DNA from: Macrostomum hystrix
Taxonomy: Eukaryota > Platyhelminthes > Macrostomidae
NCBI GenBank assembly: GCA_950097015.1
Contig: CATNEN010000013.1
Span: 496,001 to 560,000, forward strand
DNA: 64,000 bases
Direction of reading: 5' to 3'
Shown: positions 1 through 10,625 of the stretch, one piece after another
How the letters are laid out: the number at the start of each line of letters is the position of its first letter
Position numbering within the stretch: the first letter of the stretch is position 1
Notes under the pieces: model-generated
Database searches by the model: none
What the model was told of the DNA's origin: nothing
Seen by the model: only the letters and a program-made list of their open reading frames with translations
Translations under genes and position numbers: made by a program

Positions 1-774
1 TTCTCTCTCTATCGCTTCCCCAGTTCCCATCACCCGTAGCCTACGTGAGCTACACCAACCTCCCCAGTTGCTCAGCCTCCGAAATCTCAAATCCCAAATC
101 CCATGCACCAATCGTTATTGGACAGGGCGCAGCTCCTCCCTAATCCTCCCTTACCTTACTCGTACACTTTACTATCTGGCTGAAGAGTTGGGCAAAATGA
201 ACCTGATGTGGAGCCGGCTCAGAACGGTCGGAACCCCTCCCCAACCTCCCCCTCTCCTGCCTGCCTGTCTCCCTCTCCCACCGGGCATGGATATGGTGCA
301 GGGGAAGGGGAGGGCCGCTCCTCCAAAATCCCACGCAGCAGTCGGCAAAGTCGATTGAAAAAGCCGCTTTCTGTTCCCTGCTGACCGCGGCAGAGACCTC
401 CGATGGCAGGCAGGACTGCCCCAGACCTGCTGGGAAGGCACAACACCACCCAGGCCGGAGCTGAGTTCGCCCTGCCACCAACCATCAAGCAGATGCGAGG
501 TGAGCCTCCCATTGCTTTATGCGAGGATCGTTGAATAAGTTAACGAATAACTCAAACGGGCTCTGGTTAGCAGTAGAAAGTCCACTGTCTTCAGGCGCTA
601 AAAAATTCTGCTCTATCCGATGACAAGAATCGCTGATTATCTCGACGATTTTGACGTCGGACGGTTAGTGAGTTCAAGTTGGTTCATCGTTAAGGGTGGA
701 AAATTAGGAACCATGAATATGGTGGATTTAAAAATATAAGTCTTAATTTTCCAATTGTAACGAAAAATTAATCG
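1..774. other. Region without a recognisable gene
   Basis: The first 350 bases are C-rich with short open frames on both strands that show no family resemblance. A donor-like GAG|GTGAGC site lies near 498, so an exon of an upstream gene cannot be excluded. Around 620-710 there is a stretch that resembles 4110-4190, both containing variants of GAATCG...TCGACGAT, which suggests an old dispersed repeat. Nothing else can be supported. Confidence 0.4.
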
Positions 775-1774
775 GGGAAGTAGCCTAGGGGCTAGCGGGG
801 TAGTAGCCTAGTGGCTAGCGGGGTAGTAGCCTAGTGGCTAGCGGGGTAGTAGCCTAGTGGCTATCGGGGTAGTAGCCTAGTGGCTAGCGGGGTAGTAGCC
901 TAGTGGCTAGCGGGGTAGTAGCCTAGTGGCTATCGGGGTAGTAGCCTAGTGGCTAGCGGGGTAGTAGCCTAGTGGCTATCGGGGTAGTAGCCCAGTGGCT
1001 ATCGGGGTAGTAGCCTAGTGGCTAGCGGGGTAGTAGCCTAGTGGCTATCGGGGTAGTAGCCTAGTGGCTAGCGGGGTAGTAGCCTAGTGGCTAGCGGGGT
1101 AGTAGCCCAGTGGCTATCGGGGTAGTAGCCCAGTGGCTATCGGGGTAGTAGCCCAGTGGCTATCGGGGTAGTAGCCCAGTGGCTATCGGGGTAGTAGCCC
1201 AGTGGCTATCGGGGTAGTAGCCTAGTGGCTATCGGGGTAGTAGCCCAGTGGCTAGCGGGGTAGTAGCCTTGGGGCTATCGGGGTAGTAGCCCAGTGGCTA
1301 TCGGGGTAGTAGCCCAGTGGCTATCGGGGTAGTAGCCCAGTGGCTATCGGGGTAGTAGCCCAGTGGCTATCGGGGTAGTAGCCCAGTGGCTATCGGGGTA
1401 GTAGCCCAGTGGCTATCGGGGTAGTAGCCTTGGGGCTATCGGGGTAGTAGCCCAGTGGCTATCGGGGTAGTAGCCTTGGGGCTATCGGGGTAGTAGCCCA
1501 GTGGCTATCGGGGTAGTAGCCGAGGGGCAATCGGGGTAGTAGCCCAGTGGCTATCGGGGTAGTAGCCCAGTGGCTATCTGGGTAGTAGCCTAGGGGCTAT
1601 CGGGGTAGTAGCCTAGTGGCTATCGGGGTAGTAGCCTAGTGGCTATCGGGGTAGTAGCCTAGTGGCTATCGGGGTAGTAGCCTAGGGGCTATCGGGGTAG
1701 TAGCCTTGGGGCTATCGGGGTAGTAGCCCAGTGGCTATCGGGGTAGTAGCCCAGTGGCTATCGGGGTAGTAGCC
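775..1774 (+). repeat. 23-bp tandem satellite, about 43 copies, with an A-box-like motif in each unit
   Basis: A 23-bp unit of the form TAGCCCAGTGGCTATC plus GGGGTAG is repeated for about 1 kb with point variants (CCTAG/CCCAG, CTAGC/CTATC). TAGCCCAGTGG and TAGCCTAGTGG fit the RNA polymerase III A-box consensus TRGCNNARYGG. The last unit runs without a break into the tRNA-like head of a SINE at about 1768, where the same TAGCCTAGTGG is the true A box. The array therefore looks like an expansion of a SINE A-box segment. Confidence 0.9.
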
Positions 1775-1938
1775 TAGTGATTAGGGCGTCGGATTCACGA
1801 CTTAAAGGTCGGGGGTTCGATTCCCTAATCCACTGGAACAATTTGTGTCCTTCAGCAAGACACTTAAGTCTGCATTGCTTTGCATGTGCTGTCGGCTGCA
1901 CATCTGGCCCAATCGGGGCTGGTCTATCAGCTATTACT
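1766..1938 (+). mobile_element. tRNA-derived SINE copy 1 (5' part fused to satellite)
   Basis: The tRNA-like head has an A box at about 1768 (TAGCCTAGTGATTAGGGCG) and a perfect B box GGTTCGATTCC near 1815. It is followed by the family's conserved middle part (CAGCAAGACACTTAAGTCTG, about 1853-1872) and the tail segment with GCACATCTGGCCCAATCGG. Part of the middle is missing compared with the copy at 6976-7262. It ends about 35 bases before the splice acceptor of the next gene. Confidence 0.8.
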
Positions 1939-1973
1939 GCTTTTATTAATATCATTATTCCACAGGCAACCGC

Positions 1974-3075
1974 GGAGACGCGATGCTTTTCACCCAGATG
2001 TCCGGCGTCGATGCCCCAGTCGCGGCGGGCCGCCGGCCCACGAACACAAACGGCTCTGCCGGACGCGCCCAATGCTGCGAGGCCAAGGAGCCGCTGTTGC
2101 CGCGCGAGAGGACGCACGGAGAAGGACCGGGCAATAGTGTATTGCGGTCCGACACGGCGGCCTCCGCAATGGCTGACGACATACCGCAGCAGCAGCAGCA
2201 GCGTCAGCCACGAGACGCCGGCAACGGCGGTGCCGACTCCGGCGGTAGCAACCTGAAGGGTCGCAAGAAAATTATTCGACGCGCGAGAAAACATCCAACT
2301 GTCGACCGGATCATCACATTTCTGCAGGTAGGTTTCTCTTAGGTACTTGTTTTAACTGTAATTAGACAGTCTCTCCCTCATCTTGTCACTCCGTCATCTT
2401 GTCCCTCCGTCATCTTGTCACTCCGTCACCTTGTCACTCCGTCACTTTGTCACTCCGTCACCTTGTCACTCCGTCACCTTGTCACTCCGTCACCTTGTCA
2501 CTCCGTCACCTTGTCACTCCGTCACCTTGTCACTCCGTCGCCTTGTCACTCCGTCATCTTGTCACTCCGTCACCTTGTCTCTTCGTCACCTTTCGCAGGA
2601 CAAGCAAGTTGATGATGACCATCAAGATTTAATTCAAGACCTTCAGCTGCCTTTGTTGCGCAAGATACTGAACGTAATCTTCATTGCGCTGGGCGTTGTG
2701 TTTCTTCTTGGTGTGATCGTCGTCATCATTTACACAAACATAGGTGAGCCTGTCTTTTAATCGATGCTTTCCGAGCGTTGATAGCTATAAGTTTGCAATC
2801 ACAAAGCCTTTACTAGATGTGTGTGTTCTTTCACTGCAAACACGAACCGCTTGTGCCAATCAGACTTATACAATTCTTGCCGTGCACCTCATACCGCTTA
2901 ATATGAAAATAATGTTGCACTGATGGATAACCCATTAGGATTACACATATATAATAGTGACCTCAATAAGCGATCAAAGCCTCACAAACCCGCCTTCTCG
3001 TTCTGTCCAGTGGCTGAGCACGGAGTTTCGCATCGCAGAAATGTCACGTATGTATTTCTGAAGTCACTGCACTGA
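1974..3075 (+). CDS. Small single-pass membrane protein, three exons, family not recognised
   Basis: Exons are 1974-2327 (ATG at 1983), 2599-2743 and 3011-3075. The junctions are CAG|GTAGGT to CGCAG|GAC (phase 0) and ATAG|GTGAGC to TCCAG|TGG (phase 1), and the frame stays open to TGA at 3073. The product is about 184 residues: a Gly/Gln-rich N-terminal half, a basic patch (KGRKKIIRRARK), an acidic stretch, then one strong hydrophobic segment encoded at about 2670-2740 (VIFIALGVVFLLGVIVVIIY). The first exon is preceded by a good acceptor (TTATTCCACAG at 1963-1973) only nine bases before the ATG, so the 5' end may be spliced or trans-spliced. Intron 1 holds a 16-bp satellite. The last short exon is the least certain part. 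I do not recognise the family and assign no function. Confidence 0.6.
2378..2590 (+). repeat. 16-bp minisatellite in intron 1 of the small membrane protein gene
   Basis: About 13 copies of CTTGTCACTCCGTCAC lie between the donor at 2328 and the acceptor at 2598. They give open frames reading SLRHLVTPS, but the flanking splice sites place the array in an intron. Confidence 0.9.
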
Positions 3076-3612
3076 CTGGCGCCAAACGGAAATTCAAATA
3101 ACTTTCAATGTTACGCGTCCCGTCACTCCGTTTCCTCATCTGCCTACCCCAATGCCTCATTAATCCTCAACTGGTGAATCGATCAGTGTGCAAACAGTTT
3201 TTATGATGCCCCTAGTGATCTGTCCAGCTTCCGGATTTCGGGCCATCCAAATAACTGAGGATTTAAACTAGAAAGTCTATTTAAACAAACTGTTTATTGC
3301 CCATTTTGGAATCGGCTCAGCACTGTTAAAACTTCCGGTAGATAGTTTAGACAAACTTTCAATTGGCGAAAAGTCAACTGGATGAGGAAACGAAAGTTCT
3401 GATGTCATTACTTCATGTCCGTTCAAATTTAAGCATCCAACGAAAAAAGCTATTAACAAGAGACCGTTAAGACGATTAAAGAATAGCTTATTAACACTAG
3501 AAAGAGAAAACCATTTTTCCCTGGGGAATGACCACGTGGGTATTTCGAATACCCACAGCCTACTTCACGACAGCTCCCAGACCGAATGACCGATTTTCGT
3601 GAAAGTCCACCT
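3076..3612. other. Intergenic stretch
   Basis: AT-rich sequence between the small membrane protein gene and the retroposon at 3613. Only short open frames without family features are present. Confidence 0.4.
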
Positions 3613-3623
3613 TTATAATAATA

Positions 3624-3661
<38 letters not shown>

Positions 3662-3872
3662 TGCAGGAGGGCTGCGGGCAATGGCACATCTTTGGTGACA
3701 CTAGACCCGCAGCCAGGGAGGAGGCAATTCTGCCCATTTCGCTGTCTCCTGAGCACACACGCACACAGATACCGTACGCAGGCATACACTCATATACAGG
3801 TGTGTACATCTGCCCTGACCTTCTCATCGTCAGGCAGTGAACACTCTCACTGTGCCTTGGAGATTGGCCCTC
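3613..3872 (-). mobile_element. Short retroposon (family R2) with TTA-repeat tail and 11-bp target duplication
   Basis: The element is flanked by the direct repeat AAAGTCCACCT at 3602-3612 and 3873-3883. On the plus strand it begins with an ATA/TAA microsatellite (about 3613-3660), so on the minus strand this is a 3' TTA-repeat tail next to the target duplication, as in many non-LTR retroposons. The body reads GCAGGAGGGCTGCGGGC and onward, and is shared with the copy at 6888-7416. No coding capacity is visible, so it is probably a SINE or a LINE 3' end. Confidence 0.75.
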
Positions 3873-3883
3873 AAAGTCCACCT

Positions 3884-6800
3884 CAAGTATGGATTAATTT
3901 TTCTGCCCTTTACGATGAGCCAACTTTCGAAGCCGTTCGACTTCAGCATCGTCGAGATGTTCAGCGATCCTTGTCGATGACCCTGGTGTGAAGGACAACT
4001 AACGTTGCTCGGTGTAAACCTCTTTCACCAATCCTTATTGGTTCAAAAATAATTGACAATATAATCAATGCAATATAAGCAACTTTTTAGCAGAAAAAAA
4101 AGACAACCCGATGAGAATCGTTGAATAACTCGACGATGCCGATGTTTCCTGATTCTGGAAGTTGTTTCATCGGATAGAGAAGAAAATTGTAGCGAAGAAT
4201 ATTTTGGAAGCACTGAAAAAAATTAAAATGTGGGTATTTGAAGCCTGTGGGGTCTTTCCAGCTTGTACTGTTAACTGACAGCTGTAAAAAGGAAAACTTT
4301 TAAATAACAAAAGAAAGTGATTGTGAGATTTAAATGATAATTTTGCTCAGTATTCTGAGGCCCAGAATCGTTTGGCTGGCACATTCTCTTTCGACAAGAA
4401 TCTGCTTCCTTATACGCACCGATCTGTAGAGTAAATGATATTTTCCTGCTTTTTCAGCGTCAATTTTTTTTACTAACCAGACACTGCGCACTCACTGATA
4501 GAACAGTTGGACTCACGGACGGCTTTGCTTCGCTCAGCTCCGCTTCTGTTATTGTTCTTTGCTTGCTCATAGGCCTTTTTTCTCTTTGGTTATTTGCTTT
4601 AGGCTATGACTGTGGCAATGGGATATGCTTGTGATTGAAAATAACTTCCAGCCTAGTAAGCAGGTTGCCTTAGCAACGCAGGCACATTAATTTGGAAAGC
4701 ACGGTGCAGTGCTATTTATAGCATTCAAGGTCACACGGCGCGTGATAATTACGAGACGATAAAAAAATCGCGTTATTATGCAGCATTTGCTAATTGAAGA
4801 TATTTTTAAGTTTGTCAATTGAAATTTTATAATTGAGATTAAAAATATGACAGAAGTGTAAATACTCAAAAAATTCAGTTTTAGTAAACAACTTCTTTCA
4901 AAATCTATTTTTAGAAATCCTGCTGGGAATCCCTCTTTAACCACCATCTAGCCAATCACGTGACTGATAAAATCTTGATCTTGATCTACAACTTTGAATA
5001 TCCTAAGCTATTTTTGTATTCACATTGAATTATAGGTACTTTAAAAGTACACACTTCTATCAGCATTCTATCTGCCAAAGTAGCACGACAATTAGCAAAT
5101 GTTGCATAATTTTAGCCAGAGCCAGTTGAAAAAAACAATAGATCATTGATATGACTTGAAATCCCGAAAGCTGCTAAAATATAGAAATGAAAAAAAACAA
5201 TAAAAGCCTCAATATATTAGTGTGGGCGAACATGAATTCAGTGCCTATTGCTAAGGTAAATGTTATGCTTTGAATGAGTTTCACTAAGTTTTTAATTTGC
5301 TATCAGAGTTCTGCCACCGTAAGATAATTAGTCTAGAATTTGCTCCGCTTCGCTTATTGGTAGGCTGGGTGAGGTGGATGTCGACGGCGTGGGGTGGGTA
5401 TCAGAAAACTGATAAATTAGACTTTACTAGAAAAGAAATTTGCAGATAGTCTAATTGCTTGGGTGAAGCAGTAAAGCAAAAATTGTACTTTTTTTAATGA
5501 GTTGTTTAAGACAGAATAACTCTTAGTATCGATATTGTATTTTTGCGTCATCAAAATAAAACTATTTGCTTTTGAGCTCACAATAATATATATTATTATA
5601 TGCTGCTTATAAAGATACTAATCCCCTCTGTTATGCTCATACCATTAACTTCAAACTCAAAGGACTCAAAGAGTATTGACGTTGCGCAGCAGGTGATATC
5701 AATACTTTTTGGTTCGATTTTAACTAACAGTTCAATTCATATAAGCAAGGAATCTTTGGGAATTTTTATTGCATGATTTGACATATTCTGTCCCTGGATT
5801 TTATTTAACATTTAATACGGTAATCGCGTGTTTTCCGGCGAACGGCTACATGTAGCAATGCACATTTACTAGCCAATTTTTAGCACAATTTAGGTACGAT
5901 TTACTATTCAGCACACCAAAAAACTTGCTTAGTTTCATAATTAAAATTATGAATTGAAACGTTTGGATTAACCCGGTCATTCACATACACGTCTAACGCT
6001 ATTGGACGAAATTTTAATCACGTGACAGCTCTTGTCCTAGAGCGGTATATCTGGAAACTAATTATAGACGGCTGGGTGATTCACAAGGTTTACCAAGGAG
6101 TTCAATGTCAGGCAAAACTTCTATTGGATGTTTTCAATATTGTGCTATTTTTAGAATCCAAGGCAAAACTGCACGTGCTGTTTATGTGGGTGATATACTA
6201 ATTCGATGCCTAAATATTTTGTCAAGGTACGTGTTACTTGAGATGACACAGCGTAATTATTTTTTAAAGCACCAAATATATGCACCATGTATGCATCTAT
6301 CTATTTCACAATAAAAGTGCAGACTTTATCTTGTGCATTGTTGCGGCCCCACCTCCTTTCTTTTCTAATTCGGTTTCTAGGAAAGGACGATCATTCTAAT
6401 AGTCGAAAAGAATGAATTGGCGCCTCATGAAGATTCTATCTGCTGCCTGGTTGCGATGCACTTTTCAAACAAATAAGGACGGGACGTTTTGAATGGCTTT
6501 ATTTATTACTTTCAACTTTAAGATTCTTACCATTTGGTGAATCAATTATTTTACGACGAGAAATTAAACTCTTTTCCCTAGAAAAATTGATTGTTTTTGT
6601 TATGTAAAAATATTTTTCCGTTTACAATCGTGCGTCTTAATTTAAACAAGTTTCTATCATTGATGTAGGTAAATCACTTTCTGTACTTATCCTCATCTTT
6701 CTGTGTTAAAAAAACTTGTTTTAACCACTCAACGAACGTACGAGCTATTTGCTTTAAAAACTTGAACACCCTTTAAATGGCATTTCGTGCTCCAATATAA

Positions 6801-6887
6801 TGCAGCATTGCTAATTTGTTTAAATATAATAAAATAACTAGAACTGGCGACTAGAAAAAGTCCTGTATTCCAGTTGTTCTTACTGCT
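3884..6887. other. AT-rich intergenic region, no gene seen
   Basis: Three kilobases of AT-rich sequence with only short unconvincing open frames. A segment at about 4110-4190 resembles 620-710. A short AT palindrome lies near 5582-5600. No coding exon, RNA gene or transposon end could be supported. Confidence 0.5.
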
Positions 6888-6900
6888 TATAATAATAATA

Positions 6901-6931
<31 letters not shown>

Positions 6932-7416
6932 TTGCAGGAGGGCTGCGGGCGATGGCACATTATTTGGTGACACTAGAGGTTGTAGCCTTGTGGTTAGAGC
7001 GTCGGGCTCATGACTTGAAAGTTGGGGGTTCGATTCCCGACTGGAACAATTTTTGTCCTTTAGCAAGACACTTAACTCTGCATTGCTTCAGTTCACCCAG
7101 CTGTTAAATGGGTACCAGCATTAGCTGGGGTAATTGAAGGTGGGTGTGGCGTCCCCCCAGTCCATGGACAGATCAGCCGTACGCAGCCTTCAGATGCGCC
7201 GCGCAATAGCTGCGGCTGTGCTGTCGGCTGCACATCTGGCCCAATCGGACAGGTGTATTCAATTGGTGACACTACCCCCCGAAGGCAGCGAAAAGGCAAT
7301 TCTGTCCATTTCGCTGACTCCTGATCACCCGCTCACACAGGTTTATACATCTGTCCTGACTTTTTCATCGTCAGACAGTGTACAATTTCACTATGCTTTG
7401 AAGGTTGGCTCTTAGG
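6888..7416 (-). mobile_element. Second copy of retroposon R2, interrupted by a SINE
   Basis: The sequences 6888-6975 and 7275-7416 match the continuous element at 3613-3872: the TAA microsatellite, GCAGGAGGGCTGCGGGC, then GGCAATTCTGTCCATTTCGC and onward. They are separated by a 287-bp SINE flanked by TTGGTGACACTA. The copy at 3692-3703 carries this 12-mer once, so it is the empty site. I could not define a clear target duplication for the outer element. Confidence 0.75.
6976..7262 (+). mobile_element. Full-length tRNA-derived SINE with 12-bp target-site duplication
   Basis: Direct repeats TTGGTGACACTA at 6964-6975 and 7263-7274 bound the insertion. The head is tRNA-like, with an A box in TAGCCTTGTGGTTAGAGC (from about 6983) and a perfect B box GGTTCGATTCC (about 7027). 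The middle part contains AGCAAGACACTTAACTCTGC, CACCCAGCTG and AAATGGGTACC. This is reminiscent of the conserved central domain of animal MetaSINE-type elements, but that is a memory-based comparison. The 3' part ends in AATCGGACAGGTGTATTCAA with no poly(A). It is the best reference copy in the window. Confidence 0.85.
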
Positions 7417-7975
7417 GGCATAAATTGCACGACATGCCAAGTTAATATGTAAAACTGACCATTCACAAATAGCTACAAAAGCATCATAAGAATCTTAACT
7501 TCCTACTGCCGATATTGAAATGTAGTAGTTTCATTCATATCTAAATAAAAAAAGAATTTATATTACAGTAAAATGCAAAGTATGCGTGTAGTAAAAGTAT
7601 AGCTTTGGCTATAGAACAATAGAATTCTTCTCTATAGAAGCACACACTGAGCATTAAACTGCTCCAGTTATGGACTGAGATGTTTCGCATGGCGTGGGGT
7701 GGGTGCCAGTTTGAATCGAAAGCCCGAGATGGTCTTGACAACAATGACCCGAGTGAAGCGTGCCGAGCTGGCCCGTGCTGCTATATCTAGCAGAGGGCTA
7801 ATGAGCTGAGGGCTTGTGTCTATTCTCTATCTTTCCATGCTCAAAGCTAAGATACTTTCTGAGCACTGCGGAAAAAAGAAAAGCAGAAAATTTAGGACAG
7901 ATTTCCTGTCAGAACACATAACAGAGGCTTGTGTTCTTAGATTAGCAAGTTTAGAGAAGATTTGGACTGATTAGC
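7417..7975. other. Upstream region of the Lys/Pro-repeat protein gene
   Basis: No coding feature is seen. The sequence TTTGGACTGATTAG ends one base before the ATG at 7976, which could be a trans-splice or splice acceptor for that gene. Confidence 0.3.
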
Positions 7976-9326
7976 ATGGCTGAAGGTGTTGATGTTGCGG
8001 CGAAGAGGCTGAGAACACCTGTGATTGGGCAAGGACTGCTGCTACTGCTGCTGCTACAGAGCTGTTGCATCGGCTGCTCTGCTGCCAGTGTTTCGAATCG
8101 GTTCGACCATTCAACAGAGGAAGAAAATTTCAACCGCGATGAAGCTGGTAAGACATTCTCACAGAATTCCATCAGGTGAGACACATTGTCACACGGAACT
8201 CCATCAGGTGAGACACATTCCCACACAGAATCCCATCAGGTGAGACACATTCCCACACAGAACTCCATCAGGTGAGACACATTGTCACACAGAATTCCAT
8301 CAGGTGAGAGACATTCCCACACAGAACTCCATCAGGTGAGACACATTCCCACACAGAACTCCATCAGGTGAGACACATTCCCACACAGAACTCCATCAGG
8401 TGAGACACATTCCCACACAGAATCCCATCAGGTAAGAGAAGATCCCACAGGCAATGTCCATTGCTCCCATATCTCAGACTGGAGTTTGGCACGCAGCCTT
8501 GTTGACCGACTGAAGGCATCCAGCGAGGCTCTGGAAGACGATAACGAAGACACAGAGCTCGAAGTAGAAGCCACCAAGCGGTCCTGGATAGCGGAGCTGG
8601 CGGCAAATGCGGAGAAGACGGAGGCCACGGCGGACCTCATCGAGGAGATCCAGGCGCGCACTAGCAGCAGCGGCCTCCGCAGTTTGAAGGCCGCCTGCAA
8701 AGCGATGTGCCCGAAGTGCGTCTGCGGTGTCATTCTCATGCCGAGCCTGCCGTTGGCGACGCATCCCAAGAAGCCCGTCAAGCTTGCCGTGAAGCCACCC
8801 AAGAAGCCCGTCAAGCTTGCCGTGAAGCCACCCAAGAAGCCCTTCAAGCTTGCCGTGAAGCCACTCAAGAAGCCCTTCAAGCTTGCCGTGAAGCCACTCA
8901 AGAAGCCCGTCAAGCTTGCCGTGAAGCCACCCAAGAAGCCCGTCAAGCTTGCCGTGAAGCCTCCAGCGAAGCGCACAGAGTCGACAAAGCCGAAAGGTGC
9001 AAAGAAGGCTAGTAAAGTTTCAACGGTAAGAGAAATGACCCAATCCGATGATTAAGATAACTTCACAAAAAAAATTTGTTCACAATCTTACTCTCATTGT
9101 AAAGTCTCCGCCACCGCCACCACCACCACCGCCGCCGTCGCCGCCTGCTAAGGAGGCTGTCAAGAAGGCTAAGAAGTGGCTGCATCTGTCCAGCCTGGAG
9201 AGCCAACTGCCAGACTTCCTGCTCGACGAGGACGGTGACGACAGCGTCTTCAAACGCGAGGTCGATGATCACGATCCACTGTCGACGGAGCCCGGGAACG
9301 CGCTGAACAACTTCGGCATTGAATGA
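7976..9326 (+). CDS. Secreted or membrane-anchored Lys/Pro repeat protein
   Basis: Three exons, 7976-8147, 8478-9025 and 9105-9326, join in phase (GCTG|GTAAGA to CTCAG|AC; ACG|GTAAGA to AAAG|TCT) and encode 313 residues. Residues 1-18 are polar. Residues 19-30 are a Leu-rich core followed by Cys/Ala (CIGCSAAS), typical of a signal peptide, although a signal anchor is possible. Residues 58-150 are acidic and helical, with a short Cys cluster (CKAMCPKCVCG). Residues 154-219 are six 11-residue repeats of the type PKKPVKLAVKP. A Pro run and a second basic/acidic tail end the protein. Intron 1 is filled with a 32-bp satellite. A poly(A) signal lies at 9618. The composition suggests a structural or extracellular-matrix-like role, but no family is recognised. 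Confidence 0.7.
8148..8430 (+). repeat. 32-bp satellite in intron 1, every unit bounded by GTGAG and CAG
   Basis: Nine boundaries of the form CCATCAG|GTGAGAC recur at an exact 32-bp period (about 8168, 8200, 8232 and so on to 8424). The exon 1 donor itself (GTAAGACATTCTCACAG) looks like the first, degenerate unit. Each unit begins with a near-perfect 5' splice site and ends with a 3'-splice-site-like CAG. Confidence 0.9.
8765..8962 (+). repeat. 33-bp coding minisatellite (six copies)
   Basis: Six 33-bp units inside exon 2 encode PKKPVKLAVKP, with V/F and P/L changes at two positions. Because 33 is divisible by three, the other frames are also open across the array, which explains the overlapping open frames there. 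Confidence 0.9.
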
Positions 9327-10625
9327 GCCGGCGGGGACTGGGCGTACCGAGGGTAAACCGAGGGTAGACTGAGGGGAGACTGAGGGTAGACTGAAACTGA
9401 AATGATGGTAAACTCGTGGTATGGAACGGGACGGCAGACCGACTAAGAAGAGGGTTAAGAAAGACAGGCCGACTGGTCTTATCATGCCGCCTCGCTTGTG
9501 TTCGATTTCTCGATCAATCAATCTACCTTTCGATCAATCATTATTCGTTAATGATTAATAATCAATAATCGTTAATCCGCTATGTTTTCCTTGACAGCTA
9601 AATTTCTTTTTTGTTATAATAAAGGTCTGAGTCTATTTATGACAATAAATGTTAATGTTATCAGCTCAAAATGCAACATAAGCTGAAGTAACATCAAGCA
9701 TTTCATTTATTTCTGCAATTAAATCAACCGGAATCGAGATAAAAAACTTCCGACTGAAATCTGAATTAAAATGCTGAACCGGACGACAGGACGAAGTTAT
9801 TTGTAATCAAAAGAACACGGCCTTCGTAAATTTTATCGCACAAATTTGATTGGCTGGGCAGAAAAGGGTGGCTGACAGAGTGGAGAGAAACCCCAGGGTA
9901 GACGAAAGTGGAGGGTTAACTGCGATCGATAACTAAGGGGTAGAGAGAATGTTGGGGGGTGACGCCAGACTGGATGGGTTTGTGCCAAGAGGGCACGGGG
10001 AAAATTGATAACAGATTGCGTGAATGGGGCAGAGAGGCATACAGAACAGTCCCAGCCTAGAGAAACACTGGCGCACAGTGAAAAGGACTGGCTGGCTAAT
10101 GCAATAACAAGCAATCACATTTCCACCACAGACAGAATGCATTTTTGCGCCAATTCAACATTTGCTGCACAAGTCCGCTGCCTTTTTGTTTGCTAACATG
10201 TTTTCGATGAGAATTTTGTTCAGGTGTATAAAAAAGGTTAATGCTCGAATCACAGTACTACTTATTAGTAGTGTTCGCTCGTATATTACTTGCGTTCTAT
10301 TTTTTAGTGAGCAAAGCACAATCTAGCTGTAATTGTAAGTATTCGTCTAAGACTAATGTTAACATTATTCTGTCTGTTGGGAGTCGCGCCAGCTGCGTTA
10401 ACTTCCATTGCGCTATTCCCTATCGCTTATCGCAATTGTTCGTTGAAAAAAACCCACTCTGGCATTGAGGCACTGAAAATTCTTCCAGATTGAGGCTTTG
10501 AAAGAAAATATGAATAGTTGGAATCGCAATAAATAATTCATCTGGAAAAGTCGATCTTAGCCACAGACCTGCGACAAGTGTGCTTTACTTCGCATATATA
10601 TACGTACAGTTCTAGGCAGAGCGGC
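9327..10625. other. 3' flank and intergenic region
   Basis: Follows the Lys/Pro-repeat gene. It includes a short degenerate repeat of GAGGGTAGACT type near 9350-9390 and the poly(A) signal at 9618. The rest shows no gene. Confidence 0.4.
9618..9623 (+). terminator. Poly(A) signal AATAAA of the Lys/Pro-repeat gene
   Basis: AATAAA lies 292 bases after the TGA at 9324. It is the first canonical hexamer downstream of that gene. Confidence 0.55.

Noticed and set aside
1768-1835. tRNA gene
   Set aside because: A and B boxes are present, but the sequence continues into the SINE body and the cloverleaf stems do not pair well. The same holds for the copies near 6980 and 55620.
2383-2600. LRHLVTPS repeat protein
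   Set aside because: Translation of the 16-bp intron satellite. Only the part after 2599 is a real exon.
9833-10196. Short overlapping open frames after the Lys/Pro-repeat gene
   Set aside because: No splice sites or composition typical of the real exons in this window.
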